Below, piece by piece: positions 44,895-54,974 of a stretch of 64,000 bases of DNA (positions are counted from its first letter, which is position 1; every line of letters begins with the position of its first letter). The notes under the pieces are model-generated. The model had not been told where the DNA came from. It searched no databases and saw nothing but the letters and a program-made list of their open reading frames with translations. Both the position numbers and the translations under genes were made by a program. The DNA is taken from positions 20,832,001-20,896,000 of the forward strand of contig CM075103.1 in NCBI GenBank assembly GCA_037576195.1, given 5' to 3'. Origin of the DNA: Phytoseiulus persimilis. Its lineage: Eukaryota; Arthropoda; Arachnida; Mesostigmata; Phytoseiidae.

Positions 44895-44983
44895 TGAAAA
44901 CGATCCGGGTTCGATACGGGTACTTCGAGTCGACAATCTTTGGTTGTTTCGTTGTTCCACCTTTCCCCGAGAAATGTATCTGA

Positions 44984-46474
44984 TCACACGGATAAGTTTC
45001 CGCCAGAGTGGTACGAGTTTAACCTCTCACGAAGGCGGAGACGTTTGCGACAGACACGAAGGCTCATGAATCTAGAGATCCAGATGACCGGAAACGTGTG
45101 TTGGAGCTCGTAGGATGATCCGAGAGCGGGGGACGAGTGAGGTCTCAGCTGTTGACGGAAACTGCGACCCCGCTGATGTCGAATAACTTTCGACAAATCA
45201 CTTCTCAGCTCTGATTTTGGTAGTGCTCCTTGAAATTCGAGCTCTCCAAGCGCTCCAAGAGTATACGACGAGCGTAAGTGAATCAGTGAGATTGCAGACC
45301 AAGCCACAGGCAAAACACAGACGGCTACGGAATCAGCACTAGGCAAGAAAATCGATGTTTTGAAAGTTCCCGCTTCACCCAAGGATCGAAACACTGCTGC
45401 TACAGTCGACAAAACGACATGTTATGCGACTTCATTTGAATCAAGTCATCACATTAAGTATGAAGTTATATTTCTTGCGGAGCTCAGTTCGATGCTTAGC
45501 AACCTGGATTCTGAGAGGTATCTCTTGAAATCATTGCTGAGGTTCCGGTGGAGCGAGGCTGCATACATTCAATCTCCTGAATTCATCATACGTTCAGCGT
45601 GTTGATACGATACAGGGAATGATAGCACAGTCGCTCGAGGAGACTCTATGGACAGATAGGACAACGGTATTTCCATTTCAAACAGTTGCGTTTGGAGATC
45701 GGACAGGCTGCTCCACGGCTCGGACTTGCAAGAACCTGTGAGATTCCGCGACATTCTCGCTGCATCAAGATATATTACCACTTATCGCACGCATGCTCCC
45801 GAAAATCGGCCGTCGTGAATACGGCGTTCTCCATGAGATTCCATGAAATCGTAGAGCACGACCCTCGCTCGGGGGATATGAATATGGGGCAAATCAGAAA
45901 ACGGCCCGAGAAAAATAACGAGCTCCCTCGGTTGGTCTTCTGGTTATTCACAGCCGCTACAGCTGTTTCGCTGCCTATGAGCAGTCGGGAGACTTCCCTC
46001 GCCATGTCAGTGAACGTCCAAACGTCAGCTGATCGCCCGGCAGGGCTGTATTTCCCCTTCTTCCTGAAGCATATATGCAACCAATGGGTAGTTATACTGC
46101 TCTCCACAAGCTCGTCGCATGTCGGAGATATCAGCCACGGAAGGAGTTGTCGTAAGCGCCTGGAAACACCATGCTCGATTCCTAAAGTCGAAATCGCGGC
46201 TCCAAAACATAGGAATCGTGGATATCATTACTGATAGCGACGACTTCATGGAATCCGGTCGGACGTCGTTGATATCTGCAGTGTGCGACTCCAGCAGGTC
46301 GACGACGTATTCTGTTGTTCTGCAAATGAAGAAAGTCTCGCAGAGGAGCGTTTTTTTTCTGATTAGGGTAAGATCTTCTCTGGTAACAGTTGTTCGCGCA
46401 TCTTCGTTTTTCGACAACAGCACCTTCAGGCAGTCATCGGGCCACGGAAAATCTTCTGCAGAAACCACTGTCAC
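44984..46474 (-). pseudogene. Decayed or multi-exon ionotropic receptor-like gene
   Basis: Directly upstream of the intact receptor and on the same strand, separate open frames look like parts of a related gene. 46474-46025 resembles an N-terminal extracellular domain (LLCETFFICRTTEYVVDLL). 46107-45960 contains DVWTFTDMAREVSRLL, like a first ligand-binding lobe. 45781-45569 has a WSSLSDLQTQLF and ATVLSFPVSYQ stretch, and 45412-44984 has a hydrophobic segment (SVAVCVLPVAWSAISLIHL). The frames do not join. Short introns could explain some breaks, but I could not set consistent splice sites. Confidence 0.4.
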
Positions 46475-47324
46475 CCAGCGGTGGAGCTCGACTTGATTAG
46501 ACTCAGTTTACCGTCTGCTCGTGGTCAGCAATACAAAAGACGCTCCAAACTGCAGAGCGAGCTGACAGCCGTGAACAGCGGTGTTTTCGTGGACGTGAAG
46601 AGCTCATAACTACTGATGATTCGTTGTGATAGGTCGAGTCACAATAGATAGAATCTCAAGGAAGTAGTTCACTCATCCCACGTGCATTCGCTTCCGGTGG
46701 GGTGTGTCGATTCTTCAGCCGAGACACTCTCGTGTTATGAAAACACAGCTTCTCCCAACCCTCGCAGGCGATATATTTCCGGCTCCCTTCCAGGAACAGC
46801 GCAAGCCATGTTCTACCGGGCCGCGACGGATTTCTAAACGGGTCAGAAGAAACTTGGTCGGAAAAATCGCGATTTAGGGAACTCCGATACTTACGAGATC
46901 CCAGGGACTCTTGAAACCGAGGAGAAAACTTGTCTCGATATATTTCTCCTTCCTATAATTCTAGTCGCTCCCAGACCGAAGAATCGGGGCTTGGCCCAAA
47001 ATCAGAGTCCGCTTGAAAGGAGCTCCTGTTCGCATCAGCCCCCGGCCGATTTCGATGGCAACGTCTGAAGTCCTACAGTCGAAAGCGAGACCCACGCGGA
47101 CAATTTCGGGTCCCTTGGTCGATGGTCTCCAAATCTCGAGACAACGGTCCATTTATAATTGTTTTGACTTGGAGGCGACCACACGCTGCTGCGTGAGCTC
47201 CCAGTCAATTAGAGATTTCAACGACATCTAGACGAGAATCCCGTGCTATCGTTAGTGAGACCCACGCAATCGTCTTCAGAGCACTTCCGACGAATCCTTC
47301 ATCTCATCCTCTCACCGCGTCGAC
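46475..47324. other. Unassigned spacer
   Basis: No coding region or repeat recognised. The last part may be the 5' untranslated region of the LINE that follows. Confidence 0.35.
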
Positions 47325-48777
47325 TTGGAGACCTCACTGAAGATTTCTGAGCTCGCCGATCTGGAGCAGACAACAGTTGCGAATCCCGGTGCAGGTGACA
47401 AGAGGCGATCGATGTCGACTGCTTCGGCGACGTCGAGCCTTGGCGACACCACCGTCGCCAAGGCGGAGACCGTCATGTCTCCGCTGAAGACACCGCGTGT
47501 TGACAATGGCGACATGGTTAGCACCTGCGTACCAGCTGACATGCAAGGCGATTCCACAGAGGGCGGGGAATTCGAATTCCCGAAGAGTCGCAAGCTTCGG
47601 CTCCAGCAGAGGAAACGGGCGATCATCTTTTCGGGTGACATCAAGGACATCACGGCAACATCTCTGGCGGCAGCCAAGCTCTTGTCGGGCAAACTTACGG
47701 AGACTAGAATGACGGCGAAGGGTGAACTGGTAGTGGAGGTGGACAACGCGGACGACGCGGCTGTCCTCTCCCGAATCGACACCCTGGCGGGCGTGTCGGT
47801 AACTCCGAGGGAGTCCAAGCCCAGGGTCCTCTCGAAGGGCATGGTGCTCGGCGTCCACCACTCGTTCTCCGAGCCGGTTCTCCTGGAATCCTTGCGGAGC
47901 AGTGGTGTCACGGAGGCGGTGCGCATCAAGGCTCGAGACGCTCGTCTAGGTGCGCTCGTCCCGACTGACAGGGTCTTGTTGACTTTTGCGGATGGGCTTT
48001 CCATCCCTGAGCAGGTCGGCATCGGTCTGAAAGTTCATGCGGTCGTAGCCCACTACGAGCCGCTGCAGTGCTTCCGCTGCAACGTTTTCGGTCACATTTC
48101 GAAAATCTGCGTGGTCCCTCAGGATACTTCCGTCTGCCGCCGCTGCTCGGGGCGCGGACACTTGGCGAAGGATTGCTCCGAACCGGAGCGATGCGCCAAT
48201 TGCGCAGGTTCGCACTCGTCGAAATACGGTGCGTGCCCCGTTCGCCTGAAGATTCTCGAATCTTGGAGGCGGTCTTCGTTGCCGTCCAGCGGACCGCGTT
48301 TGAGTGACGTTCCAGTGGTCGCAATCGCAGCGGGATCAACGCCCACGAGGACTTCCAGCGCGGGCGATCCTACGCCGGTGCGGTCAGGAACGGCATACGC
48401 GTCCCCCAGCACCCGCTCCCTCCAGCGCTACGGCTCCTGTTGCATCTGCCGCTGCCGCTCCCACAGCTGCTCCTCGGAAGCCGGCGCATCTTCAATCAGC
48501 CCCGATCGACATCGAGGCTCTAACGGAGAAGATCTGCGCGCGGGTCATGGAGCGGGTTACCGCTGCGTGTTCCGCGATGATCGACGACTTGGTTACGGCT
48601 GTGCTAATCAAGCTTATGCCGGCCTTCACGGAACAGATGGTTACAACTCTGCGCCGCTTGATGCCATCGTCCGCCACCGCACCCGTGGCGACTTTTGAGC
48701 AGACCTTTAACATTGAAGCGCTCGTCCGCAACGCGGCGGCCTCGCATAGGGCGGAATCACCTCGTTCGAAACCATGA
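47325..48777 (+). pseudogene. Non-LTR retrotransposon ORF1 (gag-like, three CCHC knuckles)
   Basis: ORF1 would bind element RNA. The frame is open from before 47325; the first in-frame ATG is near 47412 (MSTASATSS). An N-terminal Ser/Thr-rich region precedes a gag-like fold (RAIIFSGDIKDI, TRMTAKGELVVEV, RVLLTFADGLSIPEQV). Three knuckles follow from about 48068: CFRCNVFGHISKIC, CRRCSGRGHLAKDC, CANCAGSHSSKYGAC. A frameshift near 48320-48400 moves the Ala/Pro-rich tail and a helical C terminus (IDIEALTEKICARVMERV) into the frame that ends TGA at 48775-48777. That stop overlaps the ORF2 start codon in ATGA. Confidence 0.82.
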
Positions 48778-51002
48778 CCAGCAGAAACCCACAATCAGGA
48801 GTGAACAGTGCATCTTCCTCCTCGGCGTTTCGCTGTCCGGTGTGTGACTTCGTCTCAGTCAGCCGTCGCGGTCTCAGCATTCATACGAGCCGCATGCACC
48901 CATCCGACCGCACAACCACTTCTAGTCAACCGTCTGGTCCTTCAACTTCACTCAACGCACCCTCGTCGCCCACCGCGGTCTTTCAGGCGGCCCCAGAACC
49001 TCTGGAGGCCCTCATAAAGCGCATCGATACCTACAGGAAGAGCGCGAAGCTCATTTCTATCATCCCTCGGACTATACGAGCCGCGGTCGCCCAGGAGCTC
49101 ACGGAGCTTCTCAACTCGGTATGCTCAGCTAACGACGCGGCCTCCTGATCTGCGCTGTACGCCTTCACCTCCGCCGTCCTTACGGTCCCGATTGAGAGGG
49201 TCCGAGGCAGAACACTCTCGTCGCTGATTCGGGAGAACTTGAGCAGGTTCCACGCGGAGCATGCTCTTGTGTCGCCACTGTCCGCAGCCTCCAGCCGCCG
49301 CGCTGCGCTATCGCAGCCCGTAGACGACCCTCCGCGGGTCGCTCGACTGGTCCAGCTCAGGCTCGCTCAGGGCGACGTTTCTGCCGCGGCGCGCACTTTG
49401 CTCTCAACGGACGTCACAGCTCCTGCGGACCTGGCCACGAGGCAGATACTCGAGTCAAAGCACCCCGATTGCCCTCCTTCGTCGCTGTTCCCTCCAGCGC
49501 CCCGCCCACCCGCTGCCATCGATGAGGTTCAGCTTTCGGACCTGGAGGTACGAGCGGCTATTCTCAGCTTCCCCAGCAGTTCCAGCGGCGGCCCGGACGG
49601 GATTCGCCCGCGCCACCTCAAGGATCTCATCCAAAATGACTGTTGCCCGTTGGTGGGGGCGCTAACGAAATTCTGTACGATGGTGATCAACGGGAGACTC
49701 CCCGAATTCGTGTTGGACACGTTTTACGGCGCTAACCTCCTGGCGCTCCGCAAGAAAGACGGTGGGATTCGGCCAATTGCTATTGGTAGCACGCTCAGGC
49801 GCCTCGCGGCCAAGGTGGCTGTCCGTAGGTTCCGGGTCCCGATTCGTGACTTCGTCGCGCCGACCCAGCTCGGGTTTGCCGTGGAGGGTGGATGTGAGGC
49901 GGCGGTTCATGCTGCCACAAGTTTCCTGGAGGTGAACAAAGGTTCCGGGAAAATTCTTGTCAAGCTGGACTTCGCCAACGCGTTCAACACCCTTCGGAGG
50001 GATCTCATCCTCTCGACCATCCAGTTCGACTTCCCGTCGCTCCACCCCATGATTCACCAGGCTTACCGTAACCCAAGCAAGCTCTTCTGGGGAGACCAGG
50101 TCATCCTGTCGAGAAACGGAGTGCAACAGGGCGATCCGTGGGGACCTGCCCTCTTCTGCATCGCACTTCAGCGGCTTTTGTCCACTCTGGAATCCGAGTT
50201 CAAGCCTTGGTTTCTAGATGACGGGACGCTGGGTGGATCGGTGGAGTCGGTGTTGGCTGACATCCAGAGAGTCAGGAGATTCGCCGCGGACTCGGGCTTG
50301 CATCTCAACGAGGCCAAGTTCGAAATGGCTGTTCTTTCGGACGACGCTCAAACACGTTCCGAATGCCTCCGAAGCGTGCGGGACTCACTTCCTGACGCTC
50401 GACTCCTTGAGGACTCACAGCTCGAGCTGCTCGGGGCTCCCCTGGGCAGCCTGTCTGTCGCTGAGGCGCTCGATAAGAAGCTGGCGCTCATGGACCTCGG
50501 CCCCTCGCCTGTTGTACGTGATGCGTTGTGCGGACAACAGCGCTTTCCGGGACCATCTCCAACAGTGCGACGCAAAGATGCGCGCCTGCCTGGCCTTGGT
50601 GCTCAAGCTCGACCTTACATCCGCCGCCGACGCCTGGAGGCAGGCCTCCCTGCCGGTCTCTGTTGGCGGTTTGGGGATTCGTTCCGTTGAGGACCTCGCC
50701 ACGCCTGCTCACCTGAGCTCCCTATGCCAATTCAGGAGGCTAGCCGCTAGCATCTCACCACCAGCCGTTAATGCCCACCTCGGATCGAAAATCGACAGCC
50801 AACTCCAGACTTTCCGGGATCGCTGGCACGCCACTCCGGAGAAGATCTCCCAGGCGGCACTCGACGGTATTGTCATTGAGGCGCGTCGGGCTGAGCTCAT
50901 TGAGGCCGCCTCTGGGGACCGTGAGCGCGCAAGACTCAACGCGGCATTTCATCCCAGTAGCGGCAAATGGCTCTTCGCGATCCCTTCACCCTCCGTTGGC
51001 AC
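48774..51002 (+). pseudogene. Non-LTR retrotransposon ORF2 (C2H2 finger plus reverse transcriptase)
   Basis: ORF2 begins at ATG 48774, overlapping the ORF1 stop. Its N terminus is a C2H2 zinc finger (FRCPVCDFVSVSRRGLSIHTSRMH), as in elements of the R2/NeSL type, and no AP endonuclease precedes the polymerase. One in-frame TGA (49146-49148) interrupts the linker. The reverse transcriptase shows SGGPDGIRPRHLKDL, LVKLDFANAFNTLRRD, NGVQQGDPWGPALF and a catalytic box FLDDGTLGG near 50211-50237. A frameshift near 50515 precedes the thumb. It is cut at 51002 by the hAT element, just after KWLFAIPSPSVGT, so the expected C-terminal endonuclease is not present in the window. Confidence 0.85.
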
Positions 51003-54000
51003 TAGGCCTTCCAGCGGTTTTTAACCGCGGTGAAAAACCGCGGTTAACCGCATGATGCTTGCGGTTATTCTTCGCCGAAAACCGCAAAAATCCCGCGGTT
51101 TTCCGCGAAGAGAAACCGCAGCCGTGACCGTAATATTCGTCGCTAGAAACGGAACACACCAGGAAGAAAAACTTCCGAGTCTTTATGTTCAAGGCCTTAG
51201 CCTACTCTCGCGCTGAACTGATAGATTATATTATCAGCCATTATTGGGCATCACACAACGATCTCATATTGAATCTGTTGTATTTGTGTGTGTATTCGTA
51301 GGATAGCCCGCTTGAGGCAACTCAGGGATCACGTGGATCCTTCAGTTAGCACACAAAACAACGGATTCTCGAGGATCTCTTCTCAACACGTTTATTCCCT
51401 ATCCACTACTTTTGCTGTCCGTCCCTCTCTGTTTCTGATTCCCGGCGGCTCCACCCTCTCTCTCCGCTCTCTGCGCTTTCCGAGCTATGACGAACACACA
51501 GAGCTCACAACACACTCCCTTGAAAGTCCCAATGTCTAGAATCAAGACGTGCAATTCTTCGAATGTTCAGACCGGCGTGGTTGGTCAGCTGCGTTTGTTT
51601 CGAATGAATCGGGTTTCGAATCTCACGAGAGAGATCGATCGTAAGGTTTTCTCAAACCGTCTGGTTCTGGTTTGCTTGTACGATTTCACCTCGCATCCCT
51701 CGTTGCATTTTCGCTTTGAATCACAAGTTGCAACACCATGCAACACCAGCAGGCCGTCGAAGATACAAGTAATTTAATTCCCTCGTCACTCGTTCCCTCG
51801 ATGAGAGGCTTCCAAAATCTAAAGGGTCAATCAGCGAGGAGCTGGGTTTGGCGTTATTCCCAATAGGAACAAAGAGGAGAAAGCGGTTCGGTGTACAATA
51901 TGTTCAAATGTGAGTATTTCAGCGTCACGCTCTTTGATCATATGTTCTCCTGACAGCCTCCCTCTGAGGCTTCGAAATCGTCTCCCGGTGAAAGAGAAGG
52001 GTGAATCCCGGTGTCCGTTTATCAATCAATTTCCCCGCCCGGTTCCCAGGTGCTCAAGAATGACAGGTCAACGAGTTCCATGATCGCTCATCTTCGGAAA
52101 AAACATCATATCGAAAAAGACACGCAGCCCGCCAATCGCGAGTCGGTAGGCGAGGGGAGCCGAGCAAGTCGCCCAACGGCTGAAAACGGGGTTCGCTTCG
52201 ACGTGGAGGAAGAGGATTCTCAACCTCTTGGGAGTTCTGAGTAAATACCACCAAAGAGAAAGACGAAACAACTCCGTTTGGATCAGTTCCTCGCCGCAAA
52301 GACCACGCAGAGAAAAGATATGTTGAGCTTGATCTGCGAGTCAAATATGTCGATAAATCAAGTCGTTGCGTCGGAAACAATAAGAAGACTGCTGAGTCGT
52401 GCATACCCGGGCGAAGGACCACCTCCCAGATCGGGGACAACCGTCTCAAAATATCTGCATGAGGATTCCGAAATGATAAGACACCACATCCGACAGAAGC
52501 TCTCAGCAGTCCGCGCGGAAGGTTTGGATTATTCGAGTTCTGAAACCTTGTATACTTATATCGTCATGCACCCGACTACTTTGGCTGATGCGAAGCTTGG
52601 TTCTCAGGGCACAAATTCGTTCTGTCCTTCGACGAAGCGACTCTTGTGGGAACAGATCGATACTCGACGGTGAACGTCCATCACAACGCGCCGATCCTGG
52701 GTCCGTCGAGGGTTGCCCCGCTCGGACTCATCAGAGTGGAAAGCCGAGCAACGGCAGAGTATTTGAAAACTGCTATCACCCACCGGCTGGCTCTGTCTAA
52801 TCTTTCGACAAAGGATTTTGTGACCGCAGCCACTGACGTGGCTGCCAACGTACTCAAAGCAGTTGAAGAAATGGGTCTTCATAAGCAGAAATGTTTGGCC
52901 CATGGAATCAACTTGGTTGTGAACAAAGTCATTTACGGGAACGAATCTTTGGCGTATAATGTTGTGCTGCTTGTTGCTCAGTGTGAAGCAGGTGCAGAGA
53001 GAACCGCGGAGGACACAGAAGAAGGAGGGGAACCCGCGTCTGATGAGAACCCGGAGACCTTTGAAGTTGTGCTTGGAGACGCTGTGGCTCGTCTCCGGAA
53101 GGTTTGTCGAACGTTCAAGAAAACGCCTGTTATGATGGACGAGATCAGGATCACGACTTCCAAGCAGGAATTTAACGGACGCGAACTTCGCCCGATTCTC
53201 GACATTCGGACCCGATGGTAAAGTACTTTCAACATGATAAAGAGAAGCTTGAAAATCCGACCAGCACTCAACTACGTCCTGTCGCGGCATGACAGTACAC
53301 TCGTGAGTGGAAGCGACGCAGCTGCTCTCCAAGATATTGCTTCGCTCCTGGGTCCTTTCAAGCAGGCGATTCTCGCCCTCTGCAGGAAGGACTCCAATCT
53401 GTTGCTCGCAGACAACGTTCTCACCCTACTGTTCAACAGTCTCGGACAAGTAGAGTCGACGCTGGCTTCGAAGCTCCATGAAAATTTGAAAGTCGAGGTT
53501 CTGAAGCGACGAACCATTTTGTCAACGATTCTCCAGATTCTTGTTCATCGAAACTACGATTACTCACTGGAAAGTAGAATAGGCCAGAAGAGGCCGTCCA
53601 CGAAAGAAATCCTTGACATTCTGACGGGAATTCTCGAAGAAGAGGATTCCTATGCATCTCAGAGCAGCGATGAAGAACCCTCACCGGTGAGCTCTTCTTG
53701 GCGCTGGCGACTTTCCAGTGCGCGAATATGAAGTCTTGAGGACACATTCCATACCCTTGCTTCTTTTCTCAGGTGCCGCTCACGTGGGACTCGATCCTCA
53801 CCATCCCGACAACTCCAGAAGTGTATAAGGGGGAGAGCAAGTGCTCTTCGAAAGGAAACCTAAGAAAGGAGTATGCGCTTTACAAAAACGGCGGAGGGCA
53901 AGGTCGCCTTCTAAGTCTGAGCAGAGAGATCCTATTGAGTATTCCTCCAACCTCGGTGCGCCCGGAACAAGATTTCAGTGTTGTAAAGCTGTTGCTTGGG

Positions 54001-54271
54001 GAACATCGAGCTAGTTTGAATCTGTCGACACTCGACGCGATTTTCGTTCTGAGGAAAGCGTTTCAAAATGAAGTAATATAGATAAATGACACCACTCTCC
54101 CACGATGAACGATCGCTACCGTGTTTTGGCTCGAAAAACTGTTTCGACTGGCTGTTTTGAAGTAGTTCAGAACATGCGGTTACCTGCGGTTAGAAACCGC
54201 GGTTTTGCCTCCGCGGTTATCCGCTAACCGCAAACCGCGGTTTCTGGAAATGCGGTTATTTGGAAGCCCTA
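51003..54271 (+). mobile_element. BED-finger hAT DNA transposon with intron-containing transposase
   Basis: The ends TAGGCCTTCCA (51003) and the reverse complement of TGGAAGCCCTA (ending 54271) form a short terminal inverted repeat. Both flanks of the interior are packed with AACCGCGG/CCGCGGTT palindromes (51010-51125 and 54175-54260). The flanking 8-mers (GTTGGCAC and GTTGTGGC) do not match well, so the exact ends or the history after insertion are uncertain. The transposase lies between. Confidence 0.75.
51831..54081 (+). pseudogene. hAT transposase (BED zinc finger, RNase H-like core, dimerisation tail)
   Basis: The BED finger is split by an intron. CTIC ends exon 1 at 51909 (AAT|GTGAGT), and exon 2 begins at 52050 after CCCAG with VLKNDRSTSSMIAHLRKKHH. 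The core follows with STKDFVTAATDVAANVLKAVEE (usually TTDGAANM) and CLAHGINLVVNKV. LDIRTRW leads to NMIKRSLKIRPAL. A second intron runs 53687-53772, and the C terminus carries LLSIPPTSVRPEQDFSVVKLLL, the conserved hAT dimerisation motif. Two in-frame TAA codons (52242-52244 and 53219-53221) and a frameshift near 52660 show that the copy is dead. The BED start (W and Y residues upstream of 51880) needs another frame. Confidence 0.85.
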
Positions 54272-54652
54272 GTTGTGGCAACAAATCGAGTTGCCGTCTC
54301 GTGGTGAGTATGACCGTTTGCGAGCTTCGGTAGAAGAAGCTGAGTAGACGTTCACCGTCTATGGTGACAGTATGGTTCGCTATAGCTTTGGCCGTGATGG
54401 CATTGTGGAGTTGGTTGGGGGTAGCGGATTGAGGTAGGACGTCCATGAGCTCGTTGGCGACGAGCCGTCCTGATGTGGGTTACCGGAATTATTTGCCGTG
54501 CGACAGCCATAGGCAATCTGGACGAGAAAAAGAACGTTAGGACCAGGCAGACCACTATGATGGTTGTACATCATACGATTCCGGCCCTTAGTCGAGGAAC
54601 GTGTGGGGGATGGTTGCATTTCTTCTTCTTTCGTCGTCGTTAGCCTGGTGTC
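54272..54652 (-). pseudogene. FLYWCH-type gene, downstream part of exon split by LINE
   Basis: Reading on the reverse strand from 54652, the frame LTTTKEEEMQPSPTRSS continues directly from the FLYWCH sequence right of the LINE (58839-59004) once the LINE and one target copy are removed. The open frame runs to about 54380. A polypyrimidine-AG (TTTTTCTCGTCCAG, near 54527) may be an acceptor leading to another frame (ELMDVLPQSATPNQLHNAI). The identity beyond the finger is uncertain; a MULE with a FLYWCH finger is the likeliest source. Confidence 0.5.
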
Positions 54653-54974
54653 TTTTTTTTTTTTTTTTTACGAGGGGTAAGGTTAATGCTTTCACGCACG
54701 GACTCCTTGCGGAGAACAGTGTGGGACTCGACGTTTTGGTGCAGGAACGCCACTACCCACTAAACCCCGGGGTTTAGGCCCCGCCTCGATTGTTGGACAC
54801 GCTTAGGTATTCAGACCGAAACGGAGAAAACCGTCGGTCCAAGAATCCCATGTCGTCCTGTTTGCGTGTCCGAGTGCATGTATCCGCGACTATCCGGCCG
54901 GTACTACTATCAGTTTGTCATCAGCCGGGGGTCGGGGGACTATGTCCCATGAGTCTTTGGTATGTTGTTTTGTT

